A stretch of 64,000 bases of DNA from CBDHDJ01 sp965261645. Its GTDB lineage: Bacteria; Pseudomonadota; Alphaproteobacteria; SHVV01. Positions 15,725-24,124 of the stretch are shown here, piece by piece. The first letter of the stretch is position 1; every line of letters starts with the position of its first letter. The notes under the pieces are model-generated. The model had not been told where the DNA came from. It did not search any database and saw nothing but the letters and a program-made list of their open reading frames with translations. Position numbers and translations under genes: made by a program. The stretch spans positions 868,001 to 932,000 of the forward strand of contig CBDHDJ010000003.1 in assembly GCA_965261645.1 (NCBI GenBank). Reading direction: 5' to 3'.

Positions 15725-17194
15725 CAGCCCGTTGACGAAGTCTTCCCTGGACGAAGTCGGCATGGTCTGATTCTCTGGTGTCCTGGCCTGAAGGGGGGTT
15801 CGCTGATGGCGATGGGACAGCAGAAGGATCGTCAGGGGGACTTGATGGTGAGCTGGTCGGAGATGTCGCGCTCGCCAGGTCATGTATTTTACGACCGCCT
15901 GCAGTTGGTGCTGATCGAGGGCGGCTTCGACGGCTTCGCCGAGGCGGTCTGCCAGCCCTATTACGCGGCCAGGATGGGGGCGCCTTCGGTGCCACCCGGG
16001 CGCTACTTCCGTATGCACCTGGTGGGCTACTTCGAGGGTATCGACTCTGAGCGTGGGCTGGAGTGGCGCTGCTCGGATTCCCTGTCGCTACGGGAGTTCC
16101 TGCTGTTGGAGATGCGGGAACGGGTGCCGGACCATTCCTGGCTGTCACGGACCCGCGCGCGCCTGCCCCATGAAGTCCACACGGCGGTGTTTGACTGGGT
16201 CCTGGCGCTGATCGCCGAGGCGGGTCTGGTGAAGGGCGAGCGCATCGGGGTGGATGCCTCGACCATGGAGGCCAACGCGGCGCTGCGCAACATCGTGCGG
16301 AGGGACACGGGCGAGGGTTACCGGGGGATGCTGGAGCGCTTGGCCCAGGAGAGCGGTATCGAGACACCCACGGCTGAGGACCTGGCGCGTCTGGACCGCA
16401 AGCGCAAAGGCAAGAAGCTCTCGAACCAGGACTGGGTTTCCAGGAGCGACCCCGAGGCCAAGATCGCCAAGATGAAGGACGGCACCACGCACCTGGCCTA
16501 CAAGCCCGAGCACGCGGTGGATCTGGACACCGGCGCGGTGGTGGCGGCGGAGCTGCACCCGGCCGACGAGGGCGATACGACAACGCTTCCCAAGACCCTG
16601 GCGGCGGCCGAGGCAAACCTCGAGGCGGTGGATGTGGCGCCGACGGCCGAAGATCCGGCCGAATGTGTGACCGATAAGGGCTACCACTCACGGTTGGTCT
16701 TGAAGGCGCTCGACGACGGCCCCTGGAAGAGCCGGATCTCCGAGCCCAAGCAGAAGGGTTTTGCGCGCTGGCACGGAGATGATGCGGCTCGCCGGGCGGT
16801 CACCAACAACCGGACCCGGCTGTTATCGGGGGTGGCCAGGGAAGCCTTCAAGCTGCGCGCCGAGATCGTCGAGCGCTCCTTTGCCCACAACCTCGATCGC
16901 GGCGGTATGCGCCGGACCTGGCTTCGGGGCCGCGAGAACGTGCACAAGCGATACCTGCTTCACGTCGCCGGCCACAACCTATCGTTGCTGATGCGCCAAC
17001 TCATCGGCGCCGGCACCCCGAAGGAGGCCGTGGCGGGCGGAATTGGCGCCTTGTTCGTGCTTGTTACGCCCGCTGGAGCCGTCCTGGTCGTTCAGATCGT
17101 CCTCATCGTCTCGGAGGATGGCGAAACCGCCTTCGCCGCGATATGCTTCGCCGTGGCGTGAAACCCGGTCAATGACGCCTTTTTCAACGGGCTG
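15725..17194 (+). mobile_element. IS1182-type element 3 (related, inverted)
   Basis: A 1470-bp relative of the two preceding copies in the opposite orientation. It begins CAGCCCGTTGACGAAGTC after the TTAA at 15721-15724 shared with copy 2 and ends TCAACGGGCTG at 17194. Its right side abuts TTA and the IS5 element. The transposase is clearly diverged from copies 1 and 2, so this is a different member of the same group. Confidence 0.88.
15806..17161 (+). CDS. IS1182-family transposase, element 3
   Basis: A 451-residue transposase closely similar to the copy-1 protein throughout (for example DHSWLSRTRARLPHEVH and VGVDASTMEANAAL-type text here as IGVDASTMEANAALRNIVRR, CVTDKGYHSRLVL, LRAEIVERSFAHNLDRGG) but with many substitutions and a different C-terminus (VQIVLIVSEDGETAFAA). 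The ATG follows AAGGGGGG. Catalytic acids appear in place, so the gene may be active. It is transcribed toward the IS5 element. Confidence 0.9.
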   Translation: MAMGQQKDRQGDLMVSWSEMSRSPGHVFYDRLQLVLIEGGFDGFAEAVCQPYYAARMGAPSVPPGRYFRMHLVGYFEGIDSERGLEWRCSDSLSLREFLLLEMRERVPDHSWLSRTRARLPHEVHTAVFDWVLALIAEAGLVKGERIGVDASTMEANAALRNIVRRDTGEGYRGMLERLAQESGIETPTAEDLARLDRKRKGKKLSNQDWVSRSDPEAKIAKMKDGTTHLAYKPEHAVDLDTGAVVAAELHPADEGDTTTLPKTLAAAEANLEAVDVAPTAEDPAECVTDKGYHSRLVLKALDDGPWKSRISEPKQKGFARWHGDDAARRAVTNNRTRLLSGVAREAFKLRAEIVERSFAHNLDRGGMRRTWLRGRENVHKRYLLHVAGHNLSLLMRQLIGAGTPKEAVAGGIGALFVLVTPAGAVLVVQIVLIVSEDGETAFAAICFAVA

Positions 17195-17197
17195 TTA

Positions 17198-18104
17198 GAG
17201 TCGGTTTCGAAAGTCATGCGGCTCGGGCCAATCTGCGGACGAGGAGCATGACGGAGGCGGCGTAGAGGAAGGCGCGGGCCGAGGCGATGGTGGCCTCGAA
17301 GTCCTTTGCCAGTCGCCGGTTGCGGTTGATCCAGGCAAAGAAGCGCTCCACGACCCAGCGGCGCGGTTGGACGGCGAAGCCGACCTGATCGGGGCTTTTG
17401 CGCACGATCTCGACGGCGATCACGGTGGCCGTGGCGACCTTCTCGCCGGCGTAGCCGCTGTCGGCAAAGACCTTCTCGATGAACGGAAACGAGCCGCGTG
17501 AGGCGCACAGCAGCGACCCGCCACCATCGCGGTCCTGGATACTCGCCAGATGCGCCTCGAGCACGAGGCCGCGCCCGTCGGTGTCGACCAGCGCGTGGCG
17601 CTTGCGCCCCTTGATCTTCTTGCCCGCATCGTAGCCGCGGGGGCCACCAGCCTCGGTTGTCTTGACGCTCTGGCTGTCGATAATCGCGCCGCTCGGGCTG
17701 GCCTCGCGTCCGACCCGCTCGCGATCGGCCATGACCAGAGAGTGATTGATCTTCTCAAGGAGGCCGTCGTCGCGGAACTTGGCGAACCAGCGATAGATCG
17801 TGCCCCACGGTGGCAAATCGCTTGGCAGCAAGCGCCAAGGGCAGCCAGCCCGCATCACGTAGAAAATGCCGTTGACGATCTCTCGCATCGGCCATGACCG
17901 GGGCCGTCCCGTGCCATGAGCCGGAGGCAAATGAGGCTCGATCACAACCCACTCCGCATCGGTCAAATCAGTCTGATAACGCAGCGTCTTGCGGCTATGC
18001 TGCTCTCGGGTGGTCGGCGTCCACATGGCGGCTCCATATCGGTCTCAGCAACCTCCTTGGAATCACATCGACACCGGCCACTCAACCCCTTTCGAAACGG
18101 CCTC
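17198..18104 (-). mobile_element. IS5-family (IS427-type) element
   Basis: A 907-bp element with short imperfect inverted repeats, GAGTCGGTTTCGAAAG on the left and, as complement, GAGGCCGTTTCGAAAG on the right. The trinucleotide TTA flanks it at 17195-17197 and 18105-18107, the usual T-N-A duplication of the IS427 group. Removing it joins the right end of IS1182 element 3 to GGGAATCGG. Confidence 0.88.
17214..18026 (-). CDS. IS5-family transposase (single-frame)
   Basis: A 270-residue IS5/IS427 transposase in one uninterrupted frame. It has the N-terminal DUF4096-like region (LTDAEWVVIEPHLPP, IVNGIFYVMRAGCPWRLLP, TIYRWFAKF) and the DDE domain with AIIDSQSVKT, a middle acid in VFADSGYAGEK and the final WVVERFFAWINRNRRL motif. 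Many IS427 members need a frameshift between two ORFs; this copy does not. The gene appears intact and fills almost the whole element. Confidence 0.92.
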   Translation of the reverse strand: MWTPTTREQHSRKTLRYQTDLTDAEWVVIEPHLPPAHGTGRPRSWPMREIVNGIFYVMRAGCPWRLLPSDLPPWGTIYRWFAKFRDDGLLEKINHSLVMADRERVGREASPSGAIIDSQSVKTTEAGGPRGYDAGKKIKGRKRHALVDTDGRGLVLEAHLASIQDRDGGGSLLCASRGSFPFIEKVFADSGYAGEKVATATVIAVEIVRKSPDQVGFAVQPRRWVVERFFAWINRNRRLAKDFEATIASARAFLYAASVMLLVRRLARAA

Positions 18105-18107
18105 TTA

Positions 18108-18270
18108 GGGAATCGGCAGTCAAAGTCGCCGCCAGCATAGGCGATGACATATTGTCCGGGGACTCGTTCGCTCCACCAATGCCGGGGGATGGCCTTGCCG
18201 ACGCCCAGCGCTAGCCTTCCCTGATCCGGGATAATGGGTCCCTTGCCGTCCTCGACGCGCGTTTCGTCAA
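18108..18270. other. Unassigned segment between IS5 and protease remnant
   Basis: About 160 bp of GC-rich sequence that is neither IS5 nor recognisable as protease coding DNA. It has no good ORF start. It may be a leftover of another mobile element or of deleted protease sequence; the protease frame becomes recognisable at about 18271. Confidence 0.4.
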
Positions 18271-18925
18271 CGCCCGGTTAAGATAGATAACCTTTCCGAA
18301 CGACAGTCCGGTCTGACGATAACCGAGTCCATTGAGCATCTGACCAAATCTGCAATCCGTGCGCACGGGGGAGTATTTGGCGCCATAATGAATGATACGG
18401 ACGCTATTATTTCCTTTAAGACTGCTGCCCAGGTGGCTAGTGAGTTGGTAACTGGATTATACACTCCTAATATTTACTCAGATTGACCCAATGGAAGTTG
18501 GAGAAAAAGCAAGGTCGATGCGTATAGCGTCAGACTATGGTAGTCGATTGAACGTTAGATCAAGTAATTTGAAGGATAGTGCTCTAAAACATCTAACGCA
18601 AACGTATCCATCACATTCTTTTGTAATTGATATGCAAGAAGCAGAAAATCTATTTAAGAACATTAGGGCGTTGTCGGAAAATGAACAGAAGCTAGTAAAT
18701 GGCTTGGACACGCTTGCAAGACACGAACTGGAATCGAGTGACAGCGAACCAATTTTCATGTGTTTGAGTGCTAGCGAGGATGAAGAGAATAAAGATGACA
18801 AACCAACCAACGGAGAAGCAAGCGCAGAAGGAGATGGGGAGGATTCTTCGGCAACAACTGAGGCGCCAGACGACCCCGCTGAAGATGGAGTTGGCGAACA
18901 AGCCGAAAACCTTGGATCCGCGTGA
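18271..18925 (+). pseudogene. SDH_sah-type serine protease, 3' fragment
   Basis: The first frame reads VKIDNLSERQSGLTITESIEH and continues to TGLYTPNIYSD, then stops at 18484-18486. Shifting by one base near 18478 restores QIDPMEVGEKARSMRIASDYGSRL in the frame that continues to 18925, through PSHSFVIDMQEAENLFKNIRAL and an acidic low-complexity tail. These are the C-terminal features of the SDH_sah family. It is the other half of the gene starting at 11071, separated by three IS1182-type elements, one IS256 and one IS5. Two frameshifts plus the insertions make the gene dead. Confidence 0.85.
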
Positions 18926-19122
18926 TGTCGGGGCTGACACCAATAATATCGCGATTCAGAAAAAAGTGGCCGCCCGTGCTTGAAAGCGAAGCTGTCGAGG
19001 GTGCTTTCGGAGGCGATGTCGACTATGCCCAGATCGGGAAGCTCCGCGGCGAAGCGCCGGATGCCCAGAGGCGCTATAGCGCTGCACCGAAGCCCGGCCC
19101 GCGTAGCCCTTACAAGAAAAGA

Positions 19123-19144
19123 AATTCAAACTAACCCACTACCC
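19123..19144 (-). repeat. Right arm of 22-bp inverted repeat bounding the protease unit
   Basis: The reverse complement reads GGGTAGTGGGTT then AGTTTGAATT, matching 10751-10772 with two differences. It lies about 200 bp after the protease stop and touches the right direct repeat at 19144. Confidence 0.7.
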
Positions 19145-19170
19145 TGATTTCCCTTGAAAGTCGAACGGCC
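19144..19170 (+). repeat. Right direct repeat
   Basis: CTGATTTCCCTTGAAA followed by GTCGAACGGCC; imperfect direct copy of the left repeat, directly outside the right inverted arm. Possible old target duplication or attachment site. Confidence 0.6.
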
Positions 19171-19190
19171 CATAAAGTCGAACGGCCCAT
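19157..19190 (+). repeat. Perfect 17-bp tandem duplication
   Basis: The unit AAAGTCGAACGGCCCAT occurs twice head to tail at 19157-19173 and 19174-19190. The first unit overlaps the right direct repeat. It lies about 90 bp upstream of the leucine dehydrogenase start. Confidence 0.9.
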
Positions 19191-19281
19191 TATCGAGGGA
19201 TGAGGGACCGGAATCTTGGCTGTGGCCTAAAATACGTAATCCCCAACGAGGACCGCCCTTTCCACTGCTGCGAGTGCCGAT

Positions 19282-20370
19282 ATGCCCGTCTTTGAATCGC
19301 CGAGTTTCGCCAATCACGAAGAGGTCGTGTTATGCCGCGATCCGAAGACCGGGCTTCACGCCATCATCGCCATCCATGACACGACCCTCGGCCCCTCGTT
19401 GGGCGGGGTGCGGATGTGGCCCTACGCGTCCGAGGCCGAGGCGGTCGAGGACGTGCTCCGGCTGTCGCGCGGTATGACGTACAAGGCCGCTATGGCCGGT
19501 CTCGCGCTCGGCGGCGGCAAATCGGTCATCATCGGCGATCCGAGAAACGATAAGTCCGAGGCCTTGTTCCTGAGCTTCGGCCGCTTCGTCGACGTACTGG
19601 GCGGGCGCTATATCGCCGCCGAAGACGTCGGCACCTCGGTCGAGGACCTCCAGATCGTGCAGCGCGCCACGCCTCACGCCGCGGGGTTGCCGGGCGGCAG
19701 CGGCGATCCCTCGGGCGCCACGGCGTTCGGCGTCTACCAAGGCATCCTGGCTGCGGTGAAACACCGGCTCGGCCGCGATTCGCTCGACGGGGTCACGGTT
19801 GCCGTACAAGGGCTCGGCCATGTCGGGTTCAAGCTGTGCAAGCATCTCGTGGGTGCCGGCGCCAAGCTCGTCGTGACCGATGTCAACGCCGAGGCCATCG
19901 GCAGGGCCAAGGCGCTTTATCGAGCTGATGCCGTCGAGCCCGGCGCCATCTTTGAGGCGGAGGCCGAGGTGTTCGTGCCGTGCGCGCTCGGCGCCGTCAT
20001 CAATGACGACACGCTGGCGCGCCTGAAAGCCGTGATCGTGGCCGGCTCGGCGAACAACCAGCTGGCCGAGGATCGCCACGGGGCGGCGCTCAACGAGCGC
20101 GGCATCCTTTATGCCCCCGACTATGTGATCAACGCCGGCGGGTTGATCAATATTTCCTACGAGCGCACCGGCTACGACAGCAACCGCGCCTTCGACCATA
20201 TCGGCCAGATCTATGCCGCCCTGAGCTCGATCTTTGTCGCCGCCGGCCGCGACGGCACCGCGACCAACGTCACCACCGACCGCCTCGCCGAGGAGCGCAT
20301 CGCCCGGGCCAAATTGGACAAGGCAACCCCGGAAGAGCCGAGCGCCCTACCCATCGCCCAGGCGGGTTGA
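19282..20370 (+). CDS. Leucine dehydrogenase-type amino acid dehydrogenase
   Basis: A 362-residue member of the Glu/Leu/Phe/Val dehydrogenase family, which deaminates branched-chain or aromatic amino acids to keto acids with NAD+. The substrate-binding Lys68 (MTYKAA) and catalytic Lys80 (GGGKSV) sit at the positions known from leucine dehydrogenase, and the dinucleotide fold is seen at VAVQGLGHVGFKL. The total length matches leucine rather than hexameric glutamate dehydrogenases. The gene stands next to PutA and a leucine-degradation cluster on the other strand, which supports leucine as substrate; phenylalanine or valine cannot be excluded. Confidence 0.88.
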   Translation: MPVFESPSFANHEEVVLCRDPKTGLHAIIAIHDTTLGPSLGGVRMWPYASEAEAVEDVLRLSRGMTYKAAMAGLALGGGKSVIIGDPRNDKSEALFLSFGRFVDVLGGRYIAAEDVGTSVEDLQIVQRATPHAAGLPGGSGDPSGATAFGVYQGILAAVKHRLGRDSLDGVTVAVQGLGHVGFKLCKHLVGAGAKLVVTDVNAEAIGRAKALYRADAVEPGAIFEAEAEVFVPCALGAVINDDTLARLKAVIVAGSANNQLAEDRHGAALNERGILYAPDYVINAGGLINISYERTGYDSNRAFDHIGQIYAALSSIFVAAGRDGTATNVTTDRLAEERIARAKLDKATPEEPSALPIAQAG

Positions 20371-20376
20371 GGCCTC

Positions 20377-23300
20377 TCACGACCGCGTATCATCCAGCGA
20401 TAGCAAAGCCGGGTTTCCACCCATCGCGGCGGTATTGACGCTCACCGTCCGCTCGGTGGCGAAGCGGGCCAGGTAGTGCGGCCCACCGGCCTTGGGGCCG
20501 GTCCCCGACAGGCCCTCGCCGCCAAACGGCTGCACCCCAACCACGGCACCAATCATGTTCCGGTTGACGTAAGTGTTGCCGACACGCAGCGCACGGCGCA
20601 CCCGCTCGGCGGTCTCGTCGATGCGGCTGTGAATGCCGAGCGTCAGGCCATAGCCGGTCCGGTCGATCGCTTCGATTACCGACTCGACCGCCACCGCGCT
20701 GTAACGCACGACGTGGAGGATGGGGCCGAAGACCTCGCGTTCCAGGAGATCGAGGCTGGGGATTTCGAAGACCCGCGGCGCGAAGAAGGTGCCATGATCG
20801 AGGCCGTCGGGCACGGGCAGCTGGAAGAGAAGCTTGCCCTCCCGCTCCATGCGTTCGGCGTGGGCGGACAGGGTGGTTCGCGCCGCGGCGTCGATCACCG
20901 GCCCGATGTCGGTCGCTAGCAGCGCCGGATCGCCGAGGCTAAGCTCGGCCATGGCTCCGGTCAGCATGGTAAGAATACGGTCCGCGACCTCGTCCTGCAG
21001 GAACAGCACGCGCAGCGCCGAACAGCGCTGACCCGCACTGTTGAAGGCGGACTGAACGGCGTCGCCCACCACCTGCTCGGGTAGCGCGGAGGAATCGACG
21101 ATCATCGCGTTCTGGCCCCCCGTCTCCGCGATCAGCGGCACGATGGGCCCGTCGCGCCCTGCCAACGCCCGGTTGATGAGCCGCGCGGTTTCGGTCGATC
21201 CGGTCATCGCCACGCCGGCAATCCGTGGATCATCGACCAGCGCGGCGCCGACCGTTTCCCCCGGCCCCGGCAGCAGATGCAGGGCCCGAGGCGGCACACC
21301 CGCCTCGTGCAGCAGGCGCACAACGCAATCGGCCATCAGCGGCGTCTGCTCGGCGGGCTTGGCGATCACCGCGTTGCCGGCCGCCAGCGCCGCCGCCACC
21401 TGACCGGTGAAAATAGCGAGGGGAAAATTCCACGGGCTGATGCAGGCGAACACGCCGCGGCCGTGCCACTCGATCCGGTTGGCTTCGCCGGTCGGGCCGG
21501 GAAGAATCACCGGCTGAGCGAAGCTCGCGCGCGCCCGGGCGGCGTAGTAGCGGCAGAAATCGGCGGCCTCGCGTACCTCCGAGACCGCGTCCGGGAGTGT
21601 CTTGCCGGCCTCGCGTATCGCCCGCGCCATCAACGCCGCCTTATGTTGCTCCAAAAGGTCCGCCGCGTGCTCCAGGATTGCCGCACGCTCCCCGGCAGGC
21701 CTCGCCTCCCAGCCGGGCGCAGCCTTGAACGCGGCATCCAGTGCGGCCTCGACCGCCTCGGCGTCCGCCTCGACGACCTCACCGACCACGCGGCGATGAT
21801 CGGCAGGATCGCAGACCGGCCGGGCCGGTCCCGTACGTGCTTCCCCGGCCACCAGCGGCGCGGCGCGCCACGACCCGGCGCCGGCGTCCGCCATGGCACG
21901 GGCCAGCGGCACGAGCACCGCGTCGTCGCTCAGATCGAGCCCGAGGGAATTGCGGCGCTCGTCGCCATAGAGCCGCTCAGGCAACGGGATGGCGGGATGA
22001 GGCTTGACCGTGTAGCCGCGCCAGCGCGCTACCGGATCAGCGATCAAACTCTCGACCGGCGCCTCGAGGTCACTGATACGGTTGACGAACGAGGTGTTGG
22101 CCCCGTTTTCCAAAAGACGGCGGACGAGGTAGGGCAACAGATCCTCGTGGCTCCCCACCGGGGCGTAGACGCGGCACGCCACCCCGAGCCCGGGATCGCC
22201 GAACACCGCCTGGTAAAGGGCTTCGCCCATGCCGTGCAAGCGCTGGAACTCGATGTCCCGTGCCTCGCCGGCCAGCACGATGACCGCGGCCAGGGTGTGG
22301 GCGTTGTGGGTGGCGAACTGGGGATAGAGCGCATCGCGCGCGTTAAGGAGCCGGGCGGCGCAGGCAAGGTAGGAGACATCGGTCGCCGCCTTGCGGGTGT
22401 AGACGGGATAGCCGTCGAGCCCGCGCTCCTGGCCCCGCTTGATCTCGGTATCCCAGTACGCGCCCTTGACGAGGCGAACGGGAATCCGCCGGCCCGAGGT
22501 CCGCGCCAGCTCGGCTAGCCAGTCGATCACGGCCGGTGCGCGTTTCTGGTACGCCTGCACGACGAAACCCAGGCCGTTCCATCCTTCCAAGCCGGTATCG
22601 GCAAACACCGTTTCGAACACATCGAGGCTGAGATCGAGGCGGTCCGCCTCCTCGGCATCGATGGCCAGCGCGATCTCGTGAGTGCGGGCGCTGCCGGCAA
22701 GGTCCGTGAGGACAGGCACCAGCTCCCGCACCACCCGGGCCCGCTGGCTGAACTCGTAGCGCGCATGGAGAGCGGACAACTTCACCGACATGCTCGGCCG
22801 GCTGAACAGCTCATCGCCCGCCGCGGTCTTGCCCACCACGGCGATGGCATCGCGATACGCCGCCGCATAGCGCTCCGCGTCGTCCTTGGTCCGGGCCGCT
22901 TCGCCCAGCATGTCGAAGGAATAGCGGAGGTCCCGGGCATCGCCCTTCGCGGACCGCTCCAATGCCTCTTCGATGGTGCGCCCCATCACGAACTGGCTGG
23001 CCAGGATTCGCATGGCTTGGCGCATCGCTTCGCGAATCACCGGCTCGCCGCTGCGCGCTGCGAGGCGCCCGAGGAAATCGCCGACGTCGCGCACCGTGCC
23101 GGGATCGAGCGCGATGATGCGGCCGGTCAGCATCAGGCCCCAGGTCGAGGCGTTGACGAATAGCGATTCACTTTGTCCGAAGTGGCGCTCCCAGTCGGCC
23201 GCCGCCAGCTTGTCGCGGATCAACCGGTTCGCGGTCTCCGCATCGGGAATGCGCAACAGCGCCTCCGCCAGACACATCAGCACCACGCCTTCCTGGGTGG

Positions 23301-23526
23301 ACAGCCCGTACTCCTGAAGGAATCTCTCGATTCCGCCACTGGTGCGGCCCGCCTCGCGCACGGCCGCGACGAGCCTGGAGGCGCGGTGGGCGATGTCCTC
23401 CTGATCCTGGGCGCTGAGGGGGATCTCACGTGCCAGAGCCTCGATGCACGCGGCCTCGTCGGCGCGGTAGAGCGCATGGATGGGCTCGCGGCGAGGATCG
23501 AGCGCGGGCTCTTCGGCGAAGATCAT
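20377..23526 (-). CDS. putA: Bifunctional proline dehydrogenase / P5C dehydrogenase
   Basis: A 1049-residue PutA that oxidises proline to glutamate in two steps at the inner membrane face. The FAD barrel covers about residues 170-490 (FVVQAYQKR, RLVKGAYWDTEIK, ATHNAHT), and the NAD-dependent aldehyde dehydrogenase part about 540-1000 (SPWNFPLAIFTG, IAETGGQNAMIVD, then FNSAGQRCSALRV with the catalytic Cys near residue 835). The N-terminus lacks the ribbon-helix-helix domain of the Escherichia coli protein, so this form should not act as a repressor. It converges with the leucine dehydrogenase gene, six bases apart. Confidence 0.97.
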   Translation of the reverse strand: MIFAEEPALDPRREPIHALYRADEAACIEALAREIPLSAQDQEDIAHRASRLVAAVREAGRTSGGIERFLQEYGLSTQEGVVLMCLAEALLRIPDAETANRLIRDKLAAADWERHFGQSESLFVNASTWGLMLTGRIIALDPGTVRDVGDFLGRLAARSGEPVIREAMRQAMRILASQFVMGRTIEEALERSAKGDARDLRYSFDMLGEAARTKDDAERYAAAYRDAIAVVGKTAAGDELFSRPSMSVKLSALHARYEFSQRARVVRELVPVLTDLAGSARTHEIALAIDAEEADRLDLSLDVFETVFADTGLEGWNGLGFVVQAYQKRAPAVIDWLAELARTSGRRIPVRLVKGAYWDTEIKRGQERGLDGYPVYTRKAATDVSYLACAARLLNARDALYPQFATHNAHTLAAVIVLAGEARDIEFQRLHGMGEALYQAVFGDPGLGVACRVYAPVGSHEDLLPYLVRRLLENGANTSFVNRISDLEAPVESLIADPVARWRGYTVKPHPAIPLPERLYGDERRNSLGLDLSDDAVLVPLARAMADAGAGSWRAAPLVAGEARTGPARPVCDPADHRRVVGEVVEADAEAVEAALDAAFKAAPGWEARPAGERAAILEHAADLLEQHKAALMARAIREAGKTLPDAVSEVREAADFCRYYAARARASFAQPVILPGPTGEANRIEWHGRGVFACISPWNFPLAIFTGQVAAALAAGNAVIAKPAEQTPLMADCVVRLLHEAGVPPRALHLLPGPGETVGAALVDDPRIAGVAMTGSTETARLINRALAGRDGPIVPLIAETGGQNAMIVDSSALPEQVVGDAVQSAFNSAGQRCSALRVLFLQDEVADRILTMLTGAMAELSLGDPALLATDIGPVIDAAARTTLSAHAERMEREGKLLFQLPVPDGLDHGTFFAPRVFEIPSLDLLEREVFGPILHVVRYSAVAVESVIEAIDRTGYGLTLGIHSRIDETAERVRRALRVGNTYVNRNMIGAVVGVQPFGGEGLSGTGPKAGGPHYLARFATERTVSVNTAAMGGNPALLSLDDTRS

Positions 23527-23598
23527 GAATTACGATAGGCCCCCATGCGGCCCCGCTCAACCGGCCGCGGACCTCGGCGCTGGGGAACCGGCTTCAGG

Positions 23599-24030
23599 CT
23601 AAAGCAACCCCAGTTCGCGCAACTCGTCCGCCACCGCATCGGGCAGATCGGTCGCGACCGCACCTGCGAGATCGGCCGGCGCATCGGCTGCCCCGAGATA
23701 GCGCCATCCCTGATGCGGCCGGCGCGGCTGAAGATGGGTGCGCACGAGCGCCGGACCGAGCGCCAGGCCGCAACGCTGGATACCATCCTCGCCCACGACG
23801 GGTTCGATGGCGATGATGCGCTGGCGCACCCGGACGAACCCCTTGATGATCCAGTAAAGCGAGCCGCCGTCGACGATCTCGGCGGCGCGCTGCGGCGTCT
23901 GGCGGGTGACGTGGTAGAGGCGCGGCGTCTTTTTCTGCCGGCGCAGCTCCTTGAGGCGCCGGTCCTGCCAGGCGGCAAGCTCTTCGATGGCATCGACGCC
24001 AACACAGATCTTGAGAAGATGGAGGGGCAC
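23599..24030 (-). CDS. DUF1489 family protein
   Basis: A 143-residue protein of the alphaproteobacterial DUF1489 family, recognised by the start PLHLLKICVGVD, the middle GGSLYWIIKGFVRVRQRI and PRRPHQGWRYLGAADAPADL. No function is known. I prefer the GTG at 24030 because family members begin at this point; an ATG at 24081 would add 17 residues without family character, and no strong ribosome-binding site separates the options. It lies between putA and the carboxylase gene, same strand. Confidence 0.8.
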   Translation of the reverse strand: MPLHLLKICVGVDAIEELAAWQDRRLKELRRQKKTPRLYHVTRQTPQRAAEIVDGGSLYWIIKGFVRVRQRIIAIEPVVGEDGIQRCGLALGPALVRTHLQPRRPHQGWRYLGAADAPADLAGAVATDLPDAVADELRELGLL

Positions 24031-24124
24031 GTAACGTCCCGGATGCTGGGGTAGGGAACCTTCGTTGGGGCCTCTAGCCAAGCATATTGAGCGGGCTCAG
24101 GGAAGGCCCCATGAGCGGGCTGTC

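Larger units (their letters stand above)
18926..19281. other. Intergenic region upstream of leucine dehydrogenase
   Basis: No gene was supported here. The region contains the right inverted-repeat arm (19123-19144), the right direct repeat (19144-19170) and the 17-bp tandem duplication (19157-19190). Composition changes from AT-rich protease DNA to the GC-rich host pattern, so the boundary of the foreign segment is at about 19145. Confidence 0.6.

Noticed and set aside
18768..18983. 71-codon ORF overlapping the protease C-terminus
   Set aside because: Its frame overlaps the acidic tail of the protease fragment. No ribosome-binding site or family was evident, so it was not kept.
9316..19190. 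Prophage or integrative conjugative element
   Set aside because: No integrase, portal, terminase, relaxase or conjugation gene is present; only IS transposases and the protease unit were found.
21277..22518. Plus-strand ORF of 413 codons within putA
   Set aside because: It lies entirely inside PutA, in antisense, with no motif.
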